Shown here: positions 1 through 7,141 of the stretch, in pieces | Layout: the number at the start of each line of letters is the position of its first letter | Numbering within the stretch: position 1 is the stretch's first letter | Assembly (NCBI RefSeq): GCF_014203395.1 | Contig: NZ_JACHIW010000001.1 | Location: forward strand, 3,207,501 to 3,271,500 | DNA length: 64,000 nt | Source of the DNA: Saccharopolyspora phatthalungensis | GTDB taxonomy: Bacteria; Actinomycetota; Actinomycetes; Mycobacteriales; Pseudonocardiaceae | Direction: 5' to 3' | Made by a program: the position numbers and the translations under genes | The notes under the pieces: generated by a model | Told to the model about the DNA's origin: nothing | What the model saw: only the letters and a program-made list of their open reading frames with translations | Databases searched by the model: none

Positions 1-852
1 GCGGTCGGTCGAACGTTGTCCAGCGTCGAGGTTTTGCACCCGCGCGCGGTGCGTCGGCACGTGCCTGGCCCTGCTGACTTCGCCGGTCGGCTCGCTGGGC
101 GCTGCTTGAGCGCGGCGCGGCGGCGCGGCAAGTACCTGTGGCTGGAGCTCGGCGATGAAGGCTCTTCTCGCGAAGCCACGCTGTTGTCCGGCGGCGAGGC
201 GCTTGTGGTGCACCTGGGAATGAGCGGCCAGCTGCTCGTGCAGCCCGGCGACAACCCGGATGAGAAGCACCTGCGGGTACGGTTGCGGTTCGCCGATGGC
301 GGGCCGGAGCTGCGGTTCGTCGACCAGCGCACCTTCGGTGGTCTGCACCTCGCCGACCTGGTCGAGGTGGACGGGATCGCGTTGCCGAAGCCGGTGGCGC
401 ATATCGCGCCCGACCCGCTTGAGCAGGTGTTCGACCCGGCTGCGGTGGCGGCCCGGCTGCGTGCGCGGCGCACCGGAATCAAGCGTGCGTTGCTCGACCA
501 GAGCCTGGTCTCCGGGGTCGGCAACATCTATGCCGACGAGGCTCTGTGGCGGGCGAAGCTGCACTGGGCTCGGCCCACGGCGAGCTTGACGCGCCCCAAG
601 ATCCGCGAACTCTTCGATGCCGTCACCGCGGTCATGCAGGAGGCGTTACACGCCGGCGGGACCTCGTTCGACGCCTTGTACGTCAACGTGAACGGCGAGT
701 CCGGCTACTTCGACCGCTCGCTGGCGGTGTACGGGCAGGCCGGGCGCCCGTGTCGGCGGTGCGGGGCGTCGGTGCGGCGCGATGCGTTCATGAACCGCTC
801 GTCCTACACCTGCCCGGTGTGCCAACCCAAACCGCGCAACGCCCACCCGTGA
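1..852 (+). CDS. mutM: formamidopyrimidine-DNA glycosylase, 5'-truncated by window edge
   Basis: Base-excision repair enzyme (Fpg) that removes 8-oxoguanine and ring-opened purines and nicks the abasic site. The frame is open from base 1, and its first residues ([20 protein letters not shown]) already match the family after its N-terminal start, so the catalytic Pro-Glu terminus lies upstream of the window. Visible landmarks are the lysine in RGKYLWLEL, the helix-two-turn-helix segment around [12 protein letters not shown]...[12 protein letters not shown], and the C-terminal zinc finger CRRCG...CPVC. The TTG at 16 is internal and not the start. In actinobacteria mutM usually follows rnc just upstream of smc; here about 27 kb of other genes separate it from smc. 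The family call is secure. Confidence 0.96.
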   Translation, partial: AVGRTLSSVEVLHPRAVRRHVPGPADFAGRLAGRCLSAARRRGKYLWLELGDEGSSREATLLSGGEALVVHLGMSGQLLVQPGDNPDEKHLRVRLRFADGGPELRFVDQRTFGGLHLADLVEVDGIALPKPVAHIAPDPLEQVFDPAAVAARLRARRTGIKRALLDQSLVSGVGNIYADEALWRAKLHWARPTASLTRPKIRELFDAVTAVMQEALHAGGTSFDALYVNVNGESGYFDRSLAVYGQAGRPCRRCGASVRRDAFMNRSSYTCPVCQPKPRNAHP

Positions 853-882
853 TGGGCGCATTCAACGGAAATCGCGCCATCA
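850..882. terminator. hairpin joining two convergent stop codons
   Basis: The arms TGATGG(G)CGC (850-859) and GCGCCATCA (874-882) pair with one bulged G. The left arm carries the mutM stop and the right arm carries the stop of the small minus-strand frame at 880-1047. There is no T-run. It is probably a bidirectional terminator, and its symmetry is mild support for the small frame being real. Confidence 0.4.
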
Positions 883-1047
883 GGGACCGCCCATGCCAAC
901 CACCACGGCGAGCGGTGCTGCGCGCGCGACGGTGAAGTAGGTGTGCCAGATCCCGGCGGCGAAGCTGAACACCGCGGCCGTGACCACAAGGTTCCCTCCC
1001 ACAGCAGGAAATCCGCGGGCTGGGCCTCGCGTCGCGGGCGGCGTCAC
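880..1047 (-). CDS. possible small membrane protein (about 40-55 residues)
   Basis: A minus-strand frame convergent with mutM. Its C-terminal 40 residues are hydrophobic (VVTAAVFSFAAGIWHTYFTV, then a second apolar run ending GMGGP), as expected for one or two membrane spans, and use GC-rich third positions. Possible GTG starts are at 1047 and 1002; neither has a clear Shine-Dalgarno sequence. I do not recognise a family. Its context is suggestive: a minus-oriented copy of the CCCAG tandem repeat (1104-1123), which also precedes the glycosyltransferase and two-component operons, lies 60-100 bp upstream. It could also be the 3' remnant of a lost membrane gene. Confidence 0.25.
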   Translation of the reverse strand: MTPPATRGPARGFPAVGGNLVVTAAVFSFAAGIWHTYFTVARAAPLAVVVGMGGP

Positions 1048-1103
1048 ACGTGGACGACCACGGCGCGGCGCCGAGTAGCGAACGATCAGACCGTGGACCG
1101 CGC

Positions 1104-1123
1104 GGCTGGGAAGATCCTGGGAA
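1104..1123 (-). promoter_or_regulatory. tandem CCCAG operator, minus orientation
   Basis: Read on the minus strand, this is TTCCCAGGAT followed by CTTCCCAGCC: two CCCAG half-sites starting exactly 11 bp apart. Eleven base pairs is the half-site period used by OmpR/PhoB-family response regulators. It matches 17 of 20 positions with the plus-oriented copy at 1206-1225 and resembles the copy at 4829. It is inferred to bind the regulator encoded at 4869-5588. Confidence 0.5.
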
Positions 1124-1205
1124 TTCACCGGTAGAAACCTGATCCGGCCCGGAATCCGGCCCGCTGAACAGCGGAAACTCGGCCGCGCGGAGCGCGGCGG
1201 TCCGA

Positions 1206-1225
1206 CTCCCAGGAATTTCCCAGCC
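1206..1225 (+). promoter_or_regulatory. tandem CCCAG operator before the glycosyltransferase operon
   Basis: CCCAG occurs at 1208-1212 and 1219-1223, an 11-bp period, with shared flanks (CTCCCAGGA...TTCCCAGCC). It lies 73 bp upstream of the chosen start at 1298, a position compatible with transcriptional activation. The inverted copy at 1104-1123 makes this a candidate divergent control region. The rest of the 853-1297 gap shows no other gene that I can support. Confidence 0.5.
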
Positions 1226-1297
1226 GATGCCCACGGGCCTCGCACCTCCGCCCGGCTTCATGGAGACCGCAAGAGGCCGGATGTGAGGTGGTGGGAG

Positions 1298-2572
1298 ATG
1301 AGTGGTGTGCCGCAGCTCGGTGTCGCCGCGCAAGCGCATCGCGCGTCGCGCCGGACCGCGACGGTTGACGTGGTGATCCCGGTTTTCAACGAGGAACGTT
1401 CGCTGCCCGGATGCCTGGAGGTGCTGCGCAAGCATCTGTCCGAGAATTTCCCGTTTTCCTGGACCATCACGGTGGTGGACAACGCGAGCACGGACGGCAC
1501 ACTGGGCGTCGCGCGCGAGTTGGCCAGGTCGATGGACAACGTGCGGGTGCTGCATCTGGACCGCAAGGGGCGCGGGCTGGCGTTGCGCACCGCCTGGGGC
1601 TACAGCGACGCGGACGTCGTGGCGTACATGGACGTCGACCTGTCGACCGGGCTGGACGCGCTGCTTCCGCTGGTGGCGCCGCTGGTCAACGGGCATTCGG
1701 ACCTGGCCATCGGTTCCCGGCTGGCGACCGGCGCCCGCACGGTCCGCGGCGGGAAACGGGAGCTGATCTCCCGCTGCTACAACAAGATGATCCACTGGAC
1801 GCACGGTGCCCGGTTCACCGATGCGCAATGCGGGTTCAAGGCGGCGCGCGCCGACGTGGTCAAGCCACTGTTGAAGCGGGTGCAAGACGATTCCTGGTTC
1901 TTCGACACCGAGCTGTTGCTGCTGGCCGAGCACAACGGCCTTCGGGTGCACGAGGTCCCGGTGGACTGGATCGAGGACGTCGACACCCGGGTCAAATTAG
2001 TCAAGACCGCCACTGACGACATCGGTGGCCTCGTCCGGGTGGCCCGCGCCAAGATCACCGGTGCGGCGAAGGTCTCCGGCCTGCCGCAGCGGCCCGCACC
2101 GCGTGCCGCGCATCCGCAGGCGGTGTTGGCGAAGCGGGAGAACGGCCTGCTGTGGCAGCTGGTCTCCTTCGGCGTCATCGGCCTGGTGTCCACTGTGATC
2201 ACCTCGGTGCTGTACGCGGTCCTGCGTTCGTGGTGGCCGCCGCTGCTGGCCAACCTGGTAGCGCTGACCGTCACCACGCTGTGGAACACCGAGGCCAACC
2301 GCAGGTTCACCTTCCTCAACCAGCCGAGCTCGTCCGGCCGAGTCCACCTGCAGGGCCTGGTCGTGTTCGCCCTCTACTACGTGGTCACCTCCGGCGCCCT
2401 GCTCGGGTTGCACGCCTGGCAGCCGGATCCGTCGCGGTGGCTGGAAGTTCTGGTGCTCGTGGTGTCTTCGGTGGTCGGTACCGGGCTGCGGTTCGTGCTG
2501 CTCCGGTCCTGGGTCTTCCGGCCCGAAGCAACCTCCACGGAACCCGAAGCACCCTCGAAGGAAAAGGAATAG
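1298..2572 (+). CDS. polyprenyl-phosphate glycosyltransferase (GT2) fused to GtrA-type membrane domain
   Basis: A 424-residue fusion. Residues about 25-250 are a GT2 domain of the dolichol-phosphate mannose synthase type (VDVVIPVFNEE, acidic metal-binding D112-V-D114, QCGFKA). Residues about 283-410 are a GtrA domain with four predicted membrane spans. The family role is to load a sugar onto a polyprenyl phosphate at the inner membrane face and help flip it outward. I chose the ATG at 1298 because AGGTGG lies 6 bp ahead; an in-frame GTG at 1283 lacks a good site. The stop is two bases before the next start, so this is an operon with the GT39 transferase that would use the lipid-linked sugar. 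Pairing of these two enzyme types is known from Bacillus YkcC/YkcB. The sugar and acceptor are unknown. Confidence 0.88.
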   Translation: MSGVPQLGVAAQAHRASRRTATVDVVIPVFNEERSLPGCLEVLRKHLSENFPFSWTITVVDNASTDGTLGVARELARSMDNVRVLHLDRKGRGLALRTAWGYSDADVVAYMDVDLSTGLDALLPLVAPLVNGHSDLAIGSRLATGARTVRGGKRELISRCYNKMIHWTHGARFTDAQCGFKAARADVVKPLLKRVQDDSWFFDTELLLLAEHNGLRVHEVPVDWIEDVDTRVKLVKTATDDIGGLVRVARAKITGAAKVSGLPQRPAPRAAHPQAVLAKRENGLLWQLVSFGVIGLVSTVITSVLYAVLRSWWPPLLANLVALTVTTLWNTEANRRFTFLNQPSSSGRVHLQGLVVFALYYVVTSGALLGLHAWQPDPSRWLEVLVLVVSSVVGTGLRFVLLRSWVFRPEATSTEPEAPSKEKE

Positions 2573-2574
2573 AG

Positions 2575-4716
2575 ATGACGTCGGTTGAGACGACGACTTC
2601 GCCCCACCGGATAGCGGAGCCGCAATCGCCTCGCGCGACAGCGCCGTGGCAGCGGCTTTCGCTCGCCGCGATTTGCGTGCTGGCCGGGGTGCTGTACTGC
2701 TGGGGCATCGGAAGTTCCTGGGGGAACTCGTACTACTCGGCGGCCGTGAAATCGATGTCGCAGAGCTTTGAGAACTTCCTCTTCGGCTCCTTCGACCCCG
2801 TCGGGGTGGTCACGGTGGACAAGCCGCCGATGGCCCTGTGGTTGCAGGTGTTGTCGGTGAAAGCGTTCGGGTTCAACCAGTTCGCCGTGCTGTTCCCGCA
2901 GGCGTTGGCCGGCGTTGCGGCGATCTTCCTGCTGCACCGCACGGTTCGGCGTTGGGCGGGCGAGCACGCGGCGCTGCTGGCGGCGCTGGTGCTGGCGCTG
3001 ACCCCGATCACCGTCATGATCAACCGGGACAACAACCCGGACACCTTGCTGGTGCTGCTGGTCGTGGCGGCCGCGTATGCGATGACGCGAGCGTTCGAGT
3101 CCCGGAAGGCCACCGGCTGGCTGGCGCTGGCCGCATTCCTGGTCGGCTGCGGCTTTCTGACCAAGATGTTGCAGGCGTGGATGGTGTTGCCCGCATTCAT
3201 CGCGGCTTACCTGATCGGTAGTCGTGCCGGGTGGGGCCGCAAGTTGCTGGACCTCGGCGTCGCCGCGGTGGTGGTGCTGGTCACCTCGTTCTGGTGGGTC
3301 GCCGCGACCGCGCTGTGGCCGTCGCCGAAGCCCTACATCGGCAGCAGCTCGGACGGTTCCGCGTGGAACTTGGTGTTCGGCTACAACGGGTTCGCCCGGA
3401 TTCTCGGCCGCAGCGGCAACCTCGGGGGAGCCGGCGGTCCGGGCGGCGGCGGGCCAGGCGGTGGTGGTTTTGGCGGTGGTGGTGGTTTCGGCGGCGGTGC
3501 TGGTTTCGGCGGAAGGTCCGGGCTCCTGCGGATGTTCAACGACCAGTACGCCGGGCAGATCAGTTGGTTGTTGCCGCTTTGCCTGCTGGTGCTGGGCGCG
3601 ATGCTCGTCGTCGGGATCCGGCATTGGCGCGGTGGCCGCCCGCTGGAGCGGGCGCAGGCCGCCGGTTGGGTCCTGTGGGGCGGCTGGCTGGTGGTCATCG
3701 GACCGATGCTCAGCTTCGCGCAAGGCATTGCGCATCCGTATTACACGACGATGCTCGCGCCCGCCGTCGGCGCGCTGGTCGGGGCCGGCGTGGTCCGGTT
3801 CTGGCGTTGGTACCGCGAACCGCAGGGCAAGGCGTGGCTGCTGCTGCCGATCGCTGTTGCGATCACCGTGGCGTGGGCAATGGTCATCGTCGCGCGCGAC
3901 CTGAGCTGGCACGCGTGGGCCGGGTATGCCGCCGTGGGCCTCGGCGTGCTGGCGCTGGTGGTGCTGCTCGTCGGGCGGCGCGGCGGGGCTGGGTTGGCGA
4001 GAACCGGCCTGGTGCTGGGCTTGGCCGCGGCACTCACGGTGCCGACCGCGTGGTCGGCGATCGGTGCCGTCGGCGGCCCGCGCGGCATGGGCGGGTCGAA
4101 CCCGATGGCCGGTCCGGAGACGGCCATGGGTGGACCCGGCGGGGGTACGCGCGGCATGCAGCGGTCCGGCGGGAGAGATGACGGCGCGCAGTCGCCTGGC
4201 GCGGTCCCCGACGGCCAGAACCCGGCCGAGCAGGGGTGGGGCATGTTCAGCGGCGGAAGCGAGTCGCTGAGCGAGGACCAGCAGAAGGTGATCGGCTACG
4301 TCCGGGCTAACGCGGGTGACCTGGAGGTGCCGTTGGCGGTGGAGGGCGGCTCGATGGGCGCCGCGTCCTACATCATCAACTCGGACCTGACGGTGATCGG
4401 CATGGGCGGCTTCATCGGCGGCGATGACGCCCCGTCGGTGGCCCAGCTGACCGAGTGGAAGCGGTCCGGGCGGCTCGGCTTCGTCGAGCTCGGCATGGCT
4501 CGCGGGATGCGCGGTCTGGGTGGCGAGTGGGGCCAAGACGGCGCGGCATCGTCAGACAGCGAGCGACAGCCGGAACGCATGCAGGGCCAGGGCGGTCCGG
4601 GCGGCGAGGCCAGTGCGGCACGCGAGGCGTGGGTCAAGCAGAACTGCACACTGGTCAAACCGGCCGTCTGGGGTGGGTCCGCGGACACCACCGTGGAGCT
4701 CTACAGCTGCAAATGA
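2575..4716 (+). CDS. GT39/ArnT-like polytopic glycosyltransferase with extracellular C-terminal domain
   Basis: A 713-residue GT-C fold membrane enzyme. After a short cytosolic tail, a first span near residues 25-45 leads into the outer loop with acidic residues D74 and D82 (FDPVGVVTVDKPP), the pattern of GT39/GT83 catalytic loops. Many more spans follow. Residues about 283-315 form an almost pure glycine loop, and a second Gly/Met-rich stretch (about 500-560) precedes a soluble C-terminal domain (DLEVPLAVEGG...IGMGGFIGG...) typical of YkcB-like mannosyltransferases. It would transfer sugar from the lipid carrier made by the upstream gene to an envelope acceptor. AAGGA sits before the ATG. 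The glycine loop looks like low-complexity expansion within a conserved position. Confidence 0.87.
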   Translation: MTSVETTTSPHRIAEPQSPRATAPWQRLSLAAICVLAGVLYCWGIGSSWGNSYYSAAVKSMSQSFENFLFGSFDPVGVVTVDKPPMALWLQVLSVKAFGFNQFAVLFPQALAGVAAIFLLHRTVRRWAGEHAALLAALVLALTPITVMINRDNNPDTLLVLLVVAAAYAMTRAFESRKATGWLALAAFLVGCGFLTKMLQAWMVLPAFIAAYLIGSRAGWGRKLLDLGVAAVVVLVTSFWWVAATALWPSPKPYIGSSSDGSAWNLVFGYNGFARILGRSGNLGGAGGPGGGGPGGGGFGGGGGFGGGAGFGGRSGLLRMFNDQYAGQISWLLPLCLLVLGAMLVVGIRHWRGGRPLERAQAAGWVLWGGWLVVIGPMLSFAQGIAHPYYTTMLAPAVGALVGAGVVRFWRWYREPQGKAWLLLPIAVAITVAWAMVIVARDLSWHAWAGYAAVGLGVLALVVLLVGRRGGAGLARTGLVLGLAAALTVPTAWSAIGAVGGPRGMGGSNPMAGPETAMGGPGGGTRGMQRSGGRDDGAQSPGAVPDGQNPAEQGWGMFSGGSESLSEDQQKVIGYVRANAGDLEVPLAVEGGSMGAASYIINSDLTVIGMGGFIGGDDAPSVAQLTEWKRSGRLGFVELGMARGMRGLGGEWGQDGAASSDSERQPERMQGQGGPGGEASAAREAWVKQNCTLVKPAVWGGSADTTVELYSCK

Positions 4717-4828
4717 CCAGGTGACGGGCCGTGTGCGCGGCGGGGTGCCAGCGCACCGAGGCGCGCACGGCCCGGTCCCAGCGAAACGGGATTTCGGGTC
4801 GCGGAAGCCTCGGCGAGGTCGTTGGTGG

Positions 4829-4857
4829 TTCCCAGGATGCGCCCAGCTTTTTCCCAG
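4829..4857 (+). promoter_or_regulatory. triple CCCAG operator overlapping the response-regulator ribosome-binding site
   Basis: CCCAG half-sites start at 4831, 4842 and 4853, exactly 11 bp apart. The first two share the TTCCCAGGAT...CCCAGC context of the sites at 1104 and 1206. The third runs into the GGGAGG Shine-Dalgarno of the regulator gene at 4869. The position suggests autoregulation, more easily repression than activation; that is inference. Confidence 0.5.
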
Positions 4858-4868
4858 GGAGGTGAGCG

Positions 4869-5588
4869 ATGCTTGACGACGTGGCGGATACCAATAGTGC
4901 GCGCGTGCTGGTCGTCGACGACGAACCCAACATCCTGGAGTTGCTGACCGCGGCGTTGCGGCTCAGCGGTTTCGAGGTGCGCGGAGCCGGTACCGGGGCG
5001 GATGCGCTGCGGGCCGCCACGGAGTTCGGGCCGGACATCGTGGTGCTGGATGTGATGCTGCCGGACCAGGACGGGTTTTCGGTCGCCACCAAGCTGCGGG
5101 CCGACGGCAACGCCGTCCCGGTGCTGTTCCTGACCGCGCGTGACGCCGTCGAAGACCGCATCGCCGGGCTCACCGCCGGTGGCGACGACTACGTAACCAA
5201 ACCGTTCAGCCTGGACGAGGTCGTGCTGCGGTTGCGCGCGATCCTGCGCCGGGTGCGCCCCGCCCAGGTCAACGACTCGCGGTTGCGCTACCACGATCTC
5301 GAACTGGACGAGGAAACCTACGAGGTCCGCCGCGCCGGTGAGCTGGTGAGCCTGTCGCCGACCGAGTTCAAGCTGCTGCGCTACCTGCTGATCAATGCCG
5401 AGAAGGTGGTCAGCAAGGTGCAGATCCTGGACCGGGTGTGGAACTACGAGTTCGGCGGGGACAGCCGGATCGTCGAGTCCTACATCAGCTATCTGCGCCG
5501 CAAGATCGACTCGGTGGCGCTGCCGCCGCTGATCCACACCATCCGCGGCGTGGGTTACGTGCTGCGCCTGCCACCGGAGCGGCGATGA
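4869..5588 (+). CDS. OmpR/PhoB-family response regulator
   Basis: A 239-residue regulator. The receiver domain (residues about 12-125) has acidic pocket D17-D18, phosphoacceptor D61 (VVLDVMLP), the conserved Thr in FLTARD and Lys in VTKPF. A winged-helix DNA-binding domain (about 140-235) contains SPTEFKLLRYL and the typical ending TIRGVGYVLR. The start is set by GGGAGGTGAGCG before the ATG. Its TGA overlaps the kinase ATG at 5585, so the two are translationally coupled. Given its own 11-bp-periodic operator and copies ahead of the glycosyltransferase operon, it likely controls that operon. It is not an obvious orthologue of a named regulator that I can identify. Confidence 0.93.
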   Translation: MLDDVADTNSARVLVVDDEPNILELLTAALRLSGFEVRGAGTGADALRAATEFGPDIVVLDVMLPDQDGFSVATKLRADGNAVPVLFLTARDAVEDRIAGLTAGGDDYVTKPFSLDEVVLRLRAILRRVRPAQVNDSRLRYHDLELDEETYEVRRAGELVSLSPTEFKLLRYLLINAEKVVSKVQILDRVWNYEFGGDSRIVESYISYLRRKIDSVALPPLIHTIRGVGYVLRLPPERR

Positions 5589-7036
5589 CCATCCTGCGAA
5601 CGCTACGCGGGCGGTTGGTGTTCGTACTGGTCGGCGCGTTGGTGACCGGACTGCTGCTGATGGGCGCCACCAGCGTCGCCCTGCTGGGTCGTTCGCTGGT
5701 CGAGCGCACCGACGAGCGGCTGATCGAAATGTCCCGACCGTGGGAACACGGACGGCTTTTGCCACCGGAGCCGCCACAGGCCGCGCCGCCTGCGGACGAG
5801 CGAGGGCGCGGCGACCTGCCCACCGACTTCCGGGTGCTGATCTTTGATCCCGGCGGCGCTCAGGTCGGCGGGATGATCGGGCAGACCTCGGGCGACCAGG
5901 GCGGGCCGGTGCTGCGGGATCCGCAGCGCGGACCGGAGATCAAGACCGTGCCCGACCAGACGGGTGGTTCGCAATGGCGGGTGCGGACGATCATCTTGCC
6001 CGACGGGCGGTTCGCCGTGCTCGCGCTCTCGCTCGCCAATGCCGAGGCGGCGGTTCATCAGCTGATCACCATCGAGCTCGCGGTCGGCGCCGGCGTGCTC
6101 CTCGTGCTGGCGGCGGTAGCCGCGATGACGGTGCAGCTCAGCCTCCGGCCGCTGAATCGGATCGAGCACACCGCCGACGCCATTGCCGCCGGGCAGCTCG
6201 ACCGGCGGGTGCCCGACCAGGATCCGCGCACCGAGACTGGGCGGCTCGGTGCGGCCTTGAACACGATGCTCGGGAGGCTGGTGGACGCGTTGCAGCAGCG
6301 CGAGCATTCCGAGCTTCGACTCCGGCGGTTCGTCGCGGACGCCGGGCACGAGCTGCGCACGCCGTTGACGTCGATCCGGGGGTTCGCCGAGCTGTACCGG
6401 CGCAGTGACCGGCACCGTCCGGAGGACGTGCGGATGATGATGCGGCGCATCGAGTCCGAGGCGGTGCGGATGGGCGGCCTGGTCGACGACCTGCTGTTGC
6501 TGGCCCGGTTGGACCGGGAGCGCACCGTCGATCTCGTCGACCTCGATCTGGTGCCGTTGGTGCAGGACGTCGTGCACGACGCGCGGGCGCGCGACCCCGA
6601 GCGGGAGATCAAGCTGCGGGAACCGGAACGACCGATGCGGGTGCTTGGCGACAGTCCCCGCCTGCGACAGGTCTTGACGAACCTCGTGAACAACGCCCTG
6701 ATGCACACCCCGCCGGGCTCTCCGATCAGCGTGGAGGTTTCGCAGGGCTCCGCCGGCGGCCATGCGCTCGCCGCAGCGGGCGCGGAGCTGCGCGCGGGAA
6801 CCCCGGTCGCGATGGCTTCGGTCGGCGACGCCGGCCCCGGCATCGCACCGGAGCACGCGCCGCGAATCTTCGACCGCTTCTACCGCGTCGACGACGGCCG
6901 CAACCGCGCGGCCGGCGGGGCCGGCCTCGGCCTCGCGATCACCACCGCGATTGCCGAGGCCCACAACGGCAGGGTGGAACTGCACGCCAACGCCGACGGC
7001 GGCAGCACCTTCCGCCTCCTGATACCCCTTACATGA
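5585..7036 (+). CDS. membrane sensor histidine kinase
   Basis: 483 residues with two membrane spans (about 12-35 and 160-180) flanking a Pro-rich extracytoplasmic sensor region of about 120 residues. A HAMP linker, the HisKA box with H255 (ADAGHELRTPLTSI) and a HATPase domain (N box NLVNNALMHTP, G1 VGDAGPGI, G2 GAGLGLAI) follow. It autophosphorylates and passes phosphate to the overlapping upstream regulator. The sensor loop (PPEPPQAAPPADERGRG) has no recognisable ligand-binding fold. The association with glycosyltransferases suggests an envelope-related signal, but this is inference. Confidence 0.92.
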   Translation: MTILRTLRGRLVFVLVGALVTGLLLMGATSVALLGRSLVERTDERLIEMSRPWEHGRLLPPEPPQAAPPADERGRGDLPTDFRVLIFDPGGAQVGGMIGQTSGDQGGPVLRDPQRGPEIKTVPDQTGGSQWRVRTIILPDGRFAVLALSLANAEAAVHQLITIELAVGAGVLLVLAAVAAMTVQLSLRPLNRIEHTADAIAAGQLDRRVPDQDPRTETGRLGAALNTMLGRLVDALQQREHSELRLRRFVADAGHELRTPLTSIRGFAELYRRSDRHRPEDVRMMMRRIESEAVRMGGLVDDLLLLARLDRERTVDLVDLDLVPLVQDVVHDARARDPEREIKLREPERPMRVLGDSPRLRQVLTNLVNNALMHTPPGSPISVEVSQGSAGGHALAAAGAELRAGTPVAMASVGDAGPGIAPEHAPRIFDRFYRVDDGRNRAAGGAGLGLAITTAIAEAHNGRVELHANADGGSTFRLLIPLT

Positions 7037-7089
7037 CGCGGAAAGCCGAACGCCAACTTCAGGCAAAATCGGGAACCCGATAAGGGTGG

Positions 7090-7109
7090 CCGAACTGGCC
7101 GGAGTTCGG
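7090..7109. terminator. hairpin between convergent kinase and asnB genes
   Basis: Perfect arms CCGAACT (7090-7096) and AGTTCGG (7103-7109) with loop GGCCGG, followed on the plus side by CCCCAATTTT. It sits midway between two convergent genes and is flanked by a 12-bp direct repeat AGGCAAAATCGG, once on each side. A bidirectional terminator is the simplest reading. Confidence 0.55.
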
Positions 7110-7141
7110 AAGTCCCCAATTTTAGGCAAAATCGGATGTTT

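Noticed and set aside
943..1134. Plus-strand 63-codon frame after mutM
   Set aside because: No ribosome-binding site, no domain, and an arginine-rich composition typical of random GC-rich sequence.
3421..3520. Glycine-codon run in the GT39 gene considered as a separate repeat element
   Set aside because: It is in frame, uninterrupted and lies in a loop of an otherwise intact enzyme.
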